DNA of 64,000 nucleotides. Origin: Diphasiastrum complanatum (taxonomy: Eukaryota > Streptophyta > Lycopodiopsida > Lycopodiales > Lycopodiaceae). A model generated the notes under the pieces. That model worked only from the letters and a program-made list of their open reading frames with translations, was not told where the DNA came from and ran no database searches. The stretch spans positions 253,001 through 317,000 of the forward strand of contig CM055113.1 in NCBI GenBank assembly GCA_029204225.1. The letters run 5' to 3'. Both the position numbers and the translations under genes were made by a program. Of this stretch, positions 31,312 to 42,214 are shown piece by piece (position 1 is the first letter of the stretch; each line of letters opens with the position of its first letter).

Positions 31312-33531
31312 TGGAAGCATCCTTTGGAGTTAATCCACTCGGATGTGCATTTCTCATCAACTACAAGCAAGGGAGGAGCCACTTGTTTTGTTACTTTCAT
31401 TGATGATTACACAAGATTCACTTGGATATATCTTCTTGCTTCAAAATCTATGGTGTTTGATCATTTCCTTATTTTCAAAGCTTATGTAGAGAAGCAATTC
31501 TCATTCAAGATTAAAGCTCTTAGAAGTGATGGAGGTGGTGAATATATCTCCAATGAATTTCAAGATTTTTGTAAGCTTGAAGGCATTAAAAGAGAGTTTT
31601 CTTGTGCCTACTCTCCATCTCAAAATGGAGTGGCCGAGAGAAAGAATAGATCTCTATGTGAATGTGCAAAATCTATGAGAATTGAGGCATCTTTGCCCAA
31701 AGATTTTTGGGGAGAAGCCATTAATTGTGCAAATTATCTTTGCAATAGGCTCCCACATATAGCTCTTGGAGAAAAGTCACCATATGAAATCTTATTTTTG
31801 AAGAAGCCTAAGGTTGATCACCTTAGAGTTTTTGGATGCTTATGCTTTGTCCATATTCCCTTGGAAACAAGGAAGAAGGAAGATCCTAGTGCATGCAAAG
31901 GGATCATGGTTGGATACTCATCCACCAAGAAGGCCTATAGAGTCTTTATACTCACTACTTCTCAAGTTATTGAAAGTAGAGATGTTGTCTTTCATGAAGA
32001 TCAACACTCATCATTTGAAGAGGCCGAGATCAAGAAATCTATGGATGCATCATCAATTATTGATTTTGAAGACAATCATGATGTGATGGGGTCGAGATTT
32101 GAAGAAGACTCTCCTCGGATTTTTTCACCAAGAAGATCCATGAGAGATAGATCCGAGCCTAAGAGGCTCTCATATGTTGACAAAGGCAAACAAGTGGATC
32201 TTGATTCCACTAATTATGTTTTTTATGTCTCTCATGAAGAGCCAAAGAATGTACAAGAGGCACTCAATACCAAGGAGTGGTATGATGCCATTAAGCAAGA
32301 GTATGATGCATTGATTACCAACAATACTTGGGAGCTTGTGGATTCTCCATCCAACAAGCATGTGATTGGTTGCAAGTGGGTATTTCGGATCAAGTTCAAT
32401 CATGATGGCACCATCAACAAGCATAAAGCAAGATTATGTGCCAAGGGATTTGCTCAAATCCATGGTCTTGATTATGAGGAGACCTTTGCACCCGTTGCAA
32501 AGATGGTGACAATAAGAATTCTTATTTCTCTTGCTTTTTTTTTCAAGTGGAAGGTGTTCCAATTAGATGTATCCAATGCTTTTCTAAATGGTTATCTTGA
32601 GGAGGAGATCTATATGGAACAACCTCAAGGATTCATCAAGGATGAGTCCAAAGTGTGCTTGCTCTTCAAAAGTCTTTATGGACTCAAGCAAGCACCAAGA
32701 TCATGGTATTCAAGACTTAACTCTTTTCTTATCTCACTAGGATTTTCTCTTAGTGACTATGATCCTTCCATGTATCTAAAGTTTGTTGATAGCAATATTG
32801 TCATTCTTCTAATTTATGTTGATGACATTATTCTTTGTGGAAGTTGTATCAAGCTAGTTGATGAAACCAAGCTAGCACTTGGATGTGAGTTTAAAATGCA
32901 AGATCTAGGAGAGATACATTACATCCTAGGCCTAGAAATTGATTTTTATGAAAATCATGTCTTAATATGCCAATCTAGATATGCTCACTCTATGTTGAAA
33001 AAATTCCATATGGAAAATTCTAAGAGCATAGATACTCTAATGGAGCAAATTGTAAAAGATCCTAATAAAGGTGATGAAAGATCCTTTGAGGACATCACAC
33101 TTTTTAGGAGTCTTGTAGGCTTCTTGATTTGGCTTACCATTACTAGGCCCGATCTTAGTTTTTGTGTGCACAAATTGAGTCAATTTATGCAAGATCCTAA
33201 GATCCATCATTGGAAGATGGCCAAGAGGATTCTAAGATATATATCTTCATCTTGTGATTATGGTCTACTCTATAAAAGTGAAGATCTATCCATTATTGGC
33301 TACTCGGATTCGGACTTTGCAAGTGACAAGATGGATCGAAAGTCTATTAGTGCATACACTATCTTTCTTGGAGGCAATCTAATATCTTGGCTTTCCAAAA
33401 AGCAAGATACTATATCTCTCTCTTCATGTGAGGCCGAGTACAAAGCACTCACTACAACTACCAAAGAAGTGCTTTGGATCAAGAGGTTATTAATGGAACT
33501 AAAGTGCATCAAGGAGGATGATCAAGTGTGA
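31312..33531 (+). CDS. Copia integrase core, reverse transcriptase, RNase H
   Basis: Open frame from 31264; the first 16 codons belong to the insertion. Integrase core: IHSDVHF, TFIDDYTRFTW, RSDGGGEYISNEF and SPSQNGVAERKNRSL give the D,D35E triad. RT: EWYDAIKQEYDALITNNTWEL, GCKWVFRIKFNHDG, DYEETFAPVAKM, QLDVSNAFLNGYL (motif A Asp present), LYGLKQAPRSWY and LIYVDDIILCG (YVDD present). RNase H: WLTITRPDLSF, YSDSDFASDKMDRKSISAY and SSCEAEYKALT. The frame stops at 33531 through a small indel, and the last part continues in another frame. All RT and integrase catalytic residues I can check are intact. Confidence 0.92.
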   Translation, partial: WKHPLELIHSDVHFSSTTSKGGATCFVTFIDDYTRFTWIYLLASKSMVFDHFLIFKAYVEKQFSFKIKALRSDGGGEYISNEFQDFCKLEGIKREFSCAYSPSQNGVAERKNRSLCECAKSMRIEASLPKDFWGEAINCANYLCNRLPHIALGEKSPYEILFLKKPKVDHLRVFGCLCFVHIPLETRKKEDPSACKGIMVGYSSTKKAYRVFILTTSQVIESRDVVFHEDQHSSFEEAEIKKSMDASSIIDFEDNHDVMGSRFEEDSPRIFSPRRSMRDRSEPKRLSYVDKGKQVDLDSTNYVFYVSHEEPKNVQEALNTKEWYDAIKQEYDALITNNTWELVDSPSNKHVIGCKWVFRIKFNHDGTINKHKARLCAKGFAQIHGLDYEETFAPVAKMVTIRILISLAFFFKWKVFQLDVSNAFLNGYLEEEIYMEQPQGFIKDESKVCLLFKSLYGLKQAPRSWYSRLNSFLISLGFSLSDYDPSMYLKFVDSNIVILLIYVDDIILCGSCIKLVDETKLALGCEFKMQDLGEIHYILGLEIDFYENHVLICQSRYAHSMLKKFHMENSKSIDTLMEQIVKDPNKGDERSFEDITLFRSLVGFLIWLTITRPDLSFCVHKLSQFMQDPKIHHWKMAKRILRYISSSCDYGLLYKSEDLSIIGYSDSDFASDKMDRKSISAYTIFLGGNLISWLSKKQDTISLSSCEAEYKALTTTTKEVLWIKRLLMELKCIKEDDQV

Positions 33532-33769
33532 TAACATCTCGACCCAAGCTCTTGCCAATAATTCCATATTTCATGCAAGAAGCAAGCACATAGAAGTGGC
33601 ACACCATTTTGTGAGAGAAAAGCTTATTGGAGGAGAAATCTATTTGGAACATGTCAACTCGTCCTCTTGTATTGCCGATCTACTCACCAAGCCTTTGAGC
33701 AAAAGTGCTTTCATCAAGCATAGATCTAATCTTGGAGTTATATCAAGATCAATGCTCAAATCTTCATAG
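33518..33769 (+). pseudogene. C-terminal RNase H tail of the copia element, frameshifted
   Basis: Reads IKCDNISTQALANN, HARSKHIEVAHHFVRE and CIADLLTKPLSKSAF, the standard end of copia pol. It is out of frame with the preceding part because of a small deletion at the repeated ATCAAGTG near 33522-33530. It ends at a stop about 14 bp before the polypurine tract (GAGGAG) and the 3' LTR. Confidence 0.88.
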
Positions 33770-33782
33770 ATAATTTGAGGAG

Positions 33783-34021
33783 TGTGAAAAATTGAAAAAG
33801 ATTATCTATGTTAGATATAGGGGTCTTATGTTTTTTTTTTTTTTACATCAAGCATCTAGGTGTAGGATGTTGATAGGAATAAATTTGGCATAGATGGCAT
33901 CTCCACTTGTAATGCCACTATTGAGCCAAAATAGAGTAAGAGGCTAAACACTTGCTAATTAGAGTCTAGACAAGTGTAAAGTTTTTGTTTGATGAATTCC
34001 AAGAGGTCCAATAGGATTAGA
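33783..34021 (+). mobile_element. Truncated 3' LTR of the same copia element
   Basis: Starts TGTGAAAAATTG right after TTTGAGGAG. It matches the first part of the 5' LTR apart from a longer T tract and a deletion of about 10 bp near 33899. Homology ends near CCAATAGGATTAGA (34021). The remaining LTR and the right-hand target duplication are lost, so no target duplication can be checked. Confidence 0.9.
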
Positions 34022-34454
34022 TCCAACATGCAACCTGAATTTCAACTACTTCCAAGTAAATAAACTTGCTGAAAATTTCAGATCCACAACTAGTTTCGAG
34101 TTACACATGCTACAACTCCAAAAAGACAACCAAAATTGATTTCCTAGCACAATTCTCCATAAACTACAATGAAATTGAGAGAGATATGGATCAATCAAAT
34201 TGAAGTTGGGAAGATCCACCAACTTGCAACCTTGCTCCTCTCCACCAAGCTCCAATGAAAAGCACCACCTCTCCAAGCTTGTAAGTCTTGTTCTGATACC
34301 ACTATAAAGGAAGCTCCTCAGACCTTGCTTACAAATCACATACACAAAGGATAACACACAATGGAGAAATTACCCAACCAAGTAGAAGCATCCAATCAAA
34401 CTCTAGAAGCTTCACTCCCAAACCAAGGAACAAGAAGCATGAATATAGAGTGAG
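34022..34454. other. Sequence split by the next copia insertion
   Basis: No gene. On -, near 34292-34305, TGGTATCAGAACAAG resembles a retroelement primer-binding site, so a decayed - strand element is possible. The sequence resumes at 39970 after the 34455-39964 insertion. Confidence 0.4.
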
Positions 34455-34718
34455 TGTTCGAAATCAATGATAAAATTTATTGTTACTGTTTACGATGTAC
34501 ATTAATGTTAATAGCTGTTACCATCTATAATTAGCTGAGGCTAGTCTGTTAGTCTATTCGTAGGTTTTCTCTCTCTATCAGGGTTCAGGGTTTATATGTA
34601 CATTTTATATTCCGTATGAAGTTAGTGTGATAGAGTGATATTGCGTGTTCTTCTTCCGTCTCCCTACTTGGTGATTGTTTATGGTGAATGCTTGATGTTG
34701 CATTTTTTATTCTTGACA
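34455..34718 (+). mobile_element. 5' LTR of the 34455-39964 copia element
   Basis: 264 bp, TGTTCGAAATC...ATTCTTGACA. Preceded by GTGAG (34450-34454), which recurs after the 3' LTR. Pairs with 39701-39964, with roughly 14 differences by eye. Confidence 0.95.
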
Positions 34719-34730
34719 TGGTATCAGAGC
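34719..34730 (+). promoter_or_regulatory. Primer-binding site for initiator tRNA-Met
   Basis: TGGTATCAGAGC immediately follows the 5' LTR end ACA. Confidence 0.95.
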
Positions 34731-34884
34731 AACAATAGTCCTGCGTGCTTGATCAGTGGATATAGCTTGTCACAGGCTCCACAACAAAGTGAGAAAGTTA
34801 TTCACGAGAGGTGAAAGCCTAGAGAGATAAAAATGGTTGGAAGAAATCCTTCTTTGGTGTATTTTGCAAGTTTGGAGTTCAGAA

Positions 34885-35560
34885 TCATCAGAAAGGCCAG
34901 GGCAACATCAAACAAGTTGAAAATCTGTTGAGTGGAGAGATTTTTACAATACTTCCTAGTTGTTGTGAAAAGCACAGTCTCGGAGGCATCCAAAAGGCCA
35001 GGGTAGCATCAAACAGATTGAAAATCTGTTGAGTGGGAAAAGTTTTAAAATATTTTTTTTAGTCTTTGTGAAAAGTATCATTTGTCAGAGGGTTGTGCCA
35101 AGAAATCTCCCATTTGTTTGTTTGGGGTACTGCAAATCACACCAGACAGTGTCTAGTACTGCCATTTAGAGCTTTGAGGCTTCATACCTTTCACATTATT
35201 GATATCTATCTGTTTGAACGATCACTTGTTTTGAAATCTAAGAAAAGAGAAGGCGGCGTAGCCACTGCGCCGAAGTAGGGAATCTGGAATATTCCCTCTG
35301 AAAGTTCTTATATTCTCTTTTTTTACCAATATCGGATCCAAGCGCGCTAGCTGAAGAGAAACCCGAGCAGCCACATTCGCGCTCCAGTCCCATGTCGCAT
35401 GTCCGTACCGATATCGGATCCAAGCGCACGAGCTAAAGAGAATTTTTAGCAATTGTACATCCGCGCTCTAGTCCGATATCGCATGCTCCAATATCGGACC
35501 CAAGCGCACAAGTTGAAGAGGATCCTGAGCAGCCGTACTTTCGTGCTCCATTCCGATATC
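34885..35560. repeat. Two tandem arrays in the copia leader
   Basis: First array: two units of about 100 bp (about 34885-34988 and 34989-35090) sharing AAAGGCCAGGG, GTTGAAAATCTGTTGAGTGG-like sequence and TTGTGAAAAG. Second array: three units of about 80 bp starting near 35329, 35409 and 35491, each with ATATCGGA(T/C)CCAAGCGC and GCTC(C/T)A(G/T)TCCGATATC-like segments. This array is CG-rich compared with its surroundings. It lies between the primer-binding site and gag, where packaging or translation signals of retroelements usually sit; a role is only inferred. Confidence 0.8.
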
Positions 35561-35632
35561 AGGTGTATAACCAGAAAAATATACAGTCTTGTGGTGTGAT
35601 AAATTACTTGATCTGGGCTCATCTGTTCAGTA

Positions 35633-36600
35633 ATGGCAACTCTAAGTGAGAGTGTCCTCAATAAGTCAAGCAAATTGGAAGGAGCCGACAACTATGCAGT
35701 TTGGAAATTCAAACTGAAGAACATTTTGATGGAAAAGGAGCTATGGGAGATCGTGACAGGTGAAGAGACAAGGCCATTGATTGAAGAAGATCAAGGGGCA
35801 TTTGACAGGAGAAAATGGAAAGCATTGTTTGAGACCACAAACACATCTCGAGTGCTATTCCTGAAGACGAAGCTGCACACATTGCGGATGGATGATGGTG
35901 CAACCGTTGCTGATCACCTACTGAAGATCAAAGAGGTTCGTGACCAATTAGCACCAGTTGGAGAGCGAGTACAAGATCGTGAGATCGTGTAGTTGACATT
36001 GAATAGTTTGAGTGAGTCACATCAGATGTTTGTGACAAGTATAGCCACACGGGAAAATCTTCCAACCTATGAAGAGTTAGGTGGATTGCTTTTGTAGGAA
36101 GAACAACATCAAGAGAACTTGAGTCATCGCAACAGGGGATTTGATCAAGCTCTTGTAGTCAGGGGACGTGGTGGTAGATTTGGTCGTGGAAGACACCAAT
36201 CAAGAGGTGGAAACTCAAATCGTGGATCATTCCAACAATTTCAAGAACAATCCAATGATGGCCCAAATTGAGGCAATTGGAATCAAGGCCGAGGTCAAGG
36301 CCGAGGTCAAGGACGCGGCTATTCCAGGCAAAATAAACCTGGAAATTGTAGGTATTGCAACAAACCTGGCCACTAGGAGCGTGAATGCTTCAAGAAACAG
36401 AAGGAGATGGAACAAAGAAAAGACAAAGGGCAAGTGGAAAATTATGCTGATCAACATCAATTTGATGATTATTATTATGAAAACAATTATACTGATTGAC
36501 ATCAATACGATGAGGATCAATATGAAGATGATACAGGTGAGAGCTCAAAATTGTTCATTACAACATTAATGACAAGTGATGAAACCAAGGATACCTGGCA
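35633..36600 (+). pseudogene. Copia gag, degenerate
   Basis: Begins ATG at 35633 (ATLSESVLNKSSKLEG, NYAVWKFKLKNILM). It continues LWEIVTGEE, LKTKLHTLRMDDGA and VRDQLAPVGERV, and a TAG follows at about 35990. After stops and an RG-rich basic stretch (GRGGRFGRGRHQSRGG, near 36160-36200) the knuckle CRYCNKPGH-stop-ERECFK appears near 36347-36395, with CX2CX4HX4C spacing but a TAG between His and the last Cys. Acidic Tyr/Asp-rich C-terminus. It would have formed the capsid and bound element RNA. Three or more stops. Confidence 0.85.
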
Positions 36601-39600
36601 CATAGTGGTGCATTCAGGCATATGACTTCAAGGAAAGAGTGGTTTTTAGAACTTAAGAAAACTCACAATGGTGATGAAGTTGGACAAGCCGATGGCAAAT
36701 TGCTATCTGTTAAAGGAGTTGGAGTGGTACTAGTGAAGCTAGCCAACGGGAAGATAAAGCGGATAAGCAATGTGCAATATGTACCTGGCTTAGCTAACAA
36801 TCTACTATCTGTTGGGATGATGGCTGATCAACAACTCAAGGTTGAGTTTGACAGCGACAAGTGTCTTGTCAAAGACATCAAGAATCACTACAAAGTGATT
36901 GCTACAGGAGCTAGAGTCAACAAGTATCAACTCTACAAATTGAATGCGAGATCTTTTGCTCAAGCTATGGTAAGCACGGTTGATAGTCGAAGTGATCTTT
37001 GGCATCAACGATTCGGTCATATTAGTGCTCAAAGTTTACAGATTCTCAAAAGAGGTAATCTAGGTATAGGATTGCCTGATATTTCTTTTGAAGGAAAAAT
37101 TTGTGAAGGTTGCATTTTGGGAAAACAACAAAGAGAGAGGTTTCCCAAAAGTGGAACAAGGAGAGCCAGTGACATTCTAGATCTTGTCCACAATGATCTA
37201 TGTGGACCTATGCAGACTAGATCTCTTAGTGGCTACTATTACTCTATCACTTTCACTGATGATTATAGCAGATGCATTTGGATTTATTTCATAAGCAAGA
37301 AATCAGATGCTTTTGCTAAGTTCAGGGAATTCAAGGCATTCATTAGTTGAAAAGCAAACAGGATGTTGCATCAAAACTTTGAGATCTGATGGAGGTGGTG
37401 AGTATTTTTTGACAAAATTTATTGATTTTTGCAAAGATCAAGGGATCAAGAGGCAAACTACAACACCTTATTCACCACAACAAAATGGACTTGCAGAATG
37501 AAAGAACTAATCTATTGTTGAGATGGCCAGGGCGATGCTCAAAAGCAAGGGTATGCCAAACACCTTTTGGGCAGAAGCTTGTAGCACAACTACGCACATC
37601 CTGAATTGATGTCCTACAAAATCCGTGGAAGGTAAGACACCTCATGAAGCTGTTACTGGAAAGAAACCTAATATTTCTCACTTGAGAGTATTTGGTTGTG
37701 ATGCTTATGCTCATATTCCTGATGAGAAACAAAGGAAATTGAATGTAAAAGCTATCAAGTGTATTTTCCTTGGATATCATGAGAAGGCCAAGGCCTATAG
37801 GATGTATGACACAAATGCACAAAAGCTTGTAATTTCTAGGGATGCAACGTTTGACAAGATGGACCAAGGTAAACAATCTGAAGTAATCACTGAACTTTTT
37901 GATGAGGGAGTGAAAGTATAGGTCAAGAAGGAAGTGGATTTTGATATAGAAAATCCATTGGACAAAGGAAAGCTTGATGCTGAAACTCCCAAGAGAGTAC
38001 CTAAATGGTACTTATCAGTCACAGATGGTGCAAAGAAGGGAGATACTCCCGAATCTAGTGAGCAGGGAGAGCTTAGAAGATCAAGTAGAAATCGAAAACC
38101 TCCTGCAAGATTCGAGATGAATCTAGCCCTAATGGGATCCATCTTAACAGCTCAAGAACCTAAAACTTTCAACGAAGCAAAGGAACACAAGGAGTGGCGT
38201 GTAGCTATGGAAACAGAAATGGAGGCTATATCGAAAAACAAAACGTGGGACTTGGTTGAGCTACCTGATGGTAAGACGCCTATCACATGTAAGTGGATCT
38301 ACAAGACGAAGTATGGAGCAGATGGGCAACTGAACAAGTACAAGGCACGATCAGTTGCAAGAGGTTTTGGGCAGCAGGAAGGTATAGACTTTGAGGAGAC
38401 CTTCACACCTGTAGCCAAAATGTTAACTATTCGTTCTATCATTGCAATTTTTGCTTTCTATGGTTGGAAAATTCAGCAAATGGATGTCAAATCTGCTTTT
38501 CTTAATGGAGTATTGGATGAAGAGGTATATTTAGAGCAACCTCAAGGGTTTGCTAAGCCAGGAAGAGATCATTTGGTTTGTAAACTCAACAAAGCCATAT
38601 ATGGATTGAAGCAAGCACCACGAGCATGGTACTCTTGCATTGATGGGCACGTCAAGTGAAGGGGAATGATAAAAAATGATGCTGATCCTAATCTTTACAT
38701 TCTAAGGCAAGATTCAGATATAGTGTTCATTGTGTTGTACGTGGATGATTTGATTATTACAAGAAGTAATGAGAGGTTAATTAATGAAATCCAATCAAAT
38801 CTTTCCAATGCTTTTGACATGAGTGATCTAGGATTGATGGACTACTGTCTTGGCATTGAAGTATGGCAAAAAGAAGACATGGTCTTTCTTACACAAAGCA
38901 AATATGCACGAGATTTGTTTTATAAGCTCAATATGCAGGATTGTAAGCTCTTGAGTACACCTATGGATGTCAACATGAAGCTTACTGCATATGATGAATC
39001 TGAGCAAGTGGATGCTTATTTGTATAGACAGTTGGTGGGTAGTTTGATTTATTTGACACACACACGACCTGATATTTCTTATGTTGTTGGTGTTGTTAGT
39101 CAATTTATACAAGATCCTAGTCAAGCACACTGGAAATCTGCTAAACGTATTCTCAGATACATTCGAGGGACATTGAATTTTGGTTTGAAGTATGATCAGT
39201 CTGAAGCGCCAGTGTTGGTAAGTTATACAGATGTCGATTGGGCAGGTGATATTGATGACATAAGATCTACCAGTGGTCATACATTCAGTTATGGTATAGC
39301 TGCAATTTCATGGAGCAGCAAAAAGCAACCTACAGTAGCTTTATCATCAACGGAAGCTGAATATTGAGCACTCAGCAATGCTACACAAGAAGCAGTATGG
39401 TTACGAAGATTGCTTGTGGATTTAGGTTAGTCACATGTGGATGCGACTACTATATCTTGCGACAATCAAAGCTGCATTCACCTTGCCAAAAATCCAGTTT
39501 TACATGCTCGAACCAAGCACATCGAAATACACTATCATTTTATTCGAGAGAAAATTCTCGATGGAGCCATTGATCTTGTTTTTTGTAAATCTGAAGATCA

Positions 39601-39650
39601 AATGACAGATATTTTTACTAAGTCATTAGGTAGATATATATTTTAGAGGT
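36590..39650 (+). pseudogene. Copia protease-integrase-RT-RNase H, degenerate
   Basis: The protease start near 36598-36625 has lost its catalytic Asp through a 4 bp deletion. The rest reads SVKGVGVVLVKLANGK and YVPGLANNLLSVG. Integrase: LWHQRFGHISAQS, CEGCILGKQQRERFP, LVHNDLCGPMQT, TFTDDYSRCIW, RSDGGGEYF and SPQQNGLAE, then two stops near 37499-37512. RT: EWRVAMETEMEAISKNKTW, CKWIYKTKYGADG, DVKSAFLNGVL, YGLKQAPRAWYS (a TGA after HVK removes part of the fingers/palm link), LYVDDLIITRS. RNase H: DVDWAGDIDDIRSTSG, STEAEY then TGA, CDNQSCIHLAKNP, IFTKSLGRYI. Many stops; dead but easily read. Confidence 0.9.
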
Positions 39651-39700
39651 TTCGTACTCTATTAGGAATAGAAGAATGTAATTTTATTATTGAGGGAGAG

Positions 39701-39964
39701 TGTTAAAAATCAATGATAAACTTTATTGTTACTGTTTACGATGTACATTAATGTTGATAGCTGTTACCAGCTGTAATTAGTCATAGACTAGTCTATTAGT
39801 CTATTCGTAGGTTTTCTCTCTCTATCAGGGTTCAGGGTTTATATGTACATTTTATATTCAGTATGAAGTTAGTGTGATAGAGTGATATTGCGTGTTCTTC
39901 TTCCGTCTCCCTACTTGTGATTGTTTATGGTGAATGCTTGATGTTGCATTTTTTATCTTTGACA
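39701..39964 (+). mobile_element. 3' LTR of the 34455-39964 copia element
   Basis: 264 bp, TGTTAAAAATC...ATCTTTGACA, preceded by the polypurine tract TGAGGGAGAG (39691-39700). Followed by GTGAG (39965-39969), identical to the 5 bp before the 5' LTR. The target duplication is thus intact, and the 5.5 kb element is complete in structure. Confidence 0.95.
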
Positions 39965-41885
39965 GTGAGAGCTTGGCAATGAATCCAAAACCATAATGAG
40001 GAGTAGGGCGAGTTTGGACCCAATCTATAGAGCCAAAAGCATCATGGGCACATAGCCATGCATAGCCCTAAATCACTATACATAAATCAATCTAGAATAG
40101 AGTCCTAAGCATGGACCAACTATTCATAGAATTGCTATTGATAACTCTACACATGCATACACTGTCTCATACCTTGTCTAAACTCCATTTAGTGTATTAT
40201 GGGCCTCACAAGGATATTAGTTATTATTGGGTCACGCCCAGTATGATGTGGCATAACTAACAGCTTGTTTCACTGGAGTACCGTGTATCCAAGACTAGGA
40301 GTATACTGAATCCTATGTACTGGTCACGGACATGACAATGGAGGTGAAGTTTGAGGAGCCAAGGTTTGAGGGATGGCTATGGGAGGACGTCTCAACTAAG
40401 ATGCCATGCATGGGGTAGAACCACAACGCTTAGAGATGCAAGGAGAAATGGACATAATATCAATAGTTATTTTAGAAAGGTGAAGGAAATTATAAAAAAG
40501 AACATTGAGAATGGAAAGAGTTGGCCATATTTCTAGCAATTGGACACTATGTACATTTCTTGTATAGTAGTGGAGTTCTCCATGAATCAACTAGTAGCAA
40601 AACCATGAGAGGACAAAAGAACAAAATATAGAAAAGATTTTAGATCAACAGCGTCCTAGAGATAACAAACAAGACAATGGCCATGCTGAAGCCGATCAAG
40701 TACATAAGACAATGGTGCTTCTATGTGGAGGCAATTATGACTCACCAAAAGCCAATGAGAAACATGTTACTTTAATCAACTTCTCTCAAAGTTGATCAGG
40801 AGACCAAGGCAATAATCTATAGAGAAATTGAAAGAGGGAGAGTAGTTAGCACCATATCCTTCAAAATCCTGCTTCTAAAGACAACCATGATAGTTTTCCA
40901 AGTCACAATGATGATAGGCATGAAGCATTTAGTAGATGCTAGCCACCATGGTGTTGAAGTATGGTTTTTCTAGAGCCAAAGAGCTAGGGCTTAATAACTT
41001 CTATTGTAAGATCTCAATGTCAATACGTGAACTTGACACACTTACATAGTTTCATAGATGTTGATTAATATTCCGCCTATTAGCATACACTTTTGGAATA
41101 ACAATGGAACTCTAACCACATTAGATCCATTGGGCAACTTTAAGAAAGTGAGTGTACTTACAACTTTATAACTAACAAATCAATCCTTACAAGGCAAATG
41201 AAAAAATAACTAAAAGACCATGACAATCTATATCAGGTGACACCTAAAATGACCATTGTGAAACACAAGTTTGCAAATCAAACATATTATGAACGTATAG
41301 ATACTTCTATCTATTAAAATAAACTTCTACATCAAATATTTAACTGTAGCTAGAAACTTGGACAAATACAAATTGTTGATGTGGATTGTAAAAGCCTCAA
41401 GGATAAGTTATTAGGAGTTCGACAATTAAGATGACACCTGATTGATGTTCCTTAGTCAAAAGATTATTTTAGCATGACACAATGTTATAGATTTTTAGCT
41501 ACCGTAGGCAAGGACATTAAGCCATGTTTTGAACACTAGATTTGTTTTCAACACACTTTTATGTGCATGTGCAAAAGTGTGCTATCAAACTTCATAGCTA
41601 ACATTTTGCTGAAATTTCTTCAAAGAAGAACAAAATTCAAGTGTATAGATTCAATCAAACACGGAATCAAAGTTTCACATCCGAAAGCCTGGTATAATGT
41701 CGGATTTGAAATGTTGGCAATGAGAAGGGTGGTATCACTTAAGAGAAAGTGGGAATCAATGGGCAAAACTTGCCAATGCTAGAGTACAGATCCACACAAA
41801 AAAAAAGACTACACTTTGTAGTATGTTGTAGTATATGTGACTCAATAGAACACTTTTTTTTTCTTGCTTTGCTTCCAGCTGTGTG
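39965..41885. other. No recognisable gene
   Basis: AT-rich DNA. ORFs at 40351-40536 and 41561-41782 lack domains. The sequence after 39970 continues the interrupted 34022-34454 segment. Confidence 0.45.
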
Positions 41886-41961
41886 AGAGAGAGAGAGAGA
41901 GAGCGAGAGTGAGAGCAGGCGGAGCGGCGCTAGTGCTCCTAGCAGCTGCTAATGCTCCTTT

Positions 41962-41992
<31 letters not shown>

Positions 41993-42053
41993 AGAGAAAG
42001 AGAAAGAAAGAGAGAGATGCGCTAAGGGAAGGGGGGGGGGGGGGGGGGGGGGG
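41886..42053. repeat. GA microsatellites and a 23 bp poly-G tract upstream of the PPR gene
   Basis: GA/GAAA tracts at 41886-41905 and 41962-42016, then G23 at 42031-42053. This lies 160-330 bp before the PPR start codon, so in its promoter or 5' UTR. The G run could form a G-quadruplex; any regulatory role is inference. Confidence 0.9.
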
Positions 42054-42214
42054 TGTGTTTGTGGTAGCCACGGCAGGCCAGGGTGGTCTGAAAGGGGGGT
42101 GGTCCTTTGCCATTTATTCCACTTACCAGTCATGTAGTCTGAAACGGGCTTTATTATGGGGAAGGGGAAGCAGAAGAAATTGGGCGCACAAGCTGAAGCA
42201 CTTCGAGAAGAAAG

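Noticed and set aside
27858-34021. Target-site duplication for the 27858 copia element
   Set aside because: The 3' LTR is truncated, so the right flank is not the original one. No duplication can be claimed.
34290-34306. TGGTATCAGAACAAG on - as proof of another LTR element
   Set aside because: No LTR terminus or gag was found next to it. Kept only as a note in the spacer entry.
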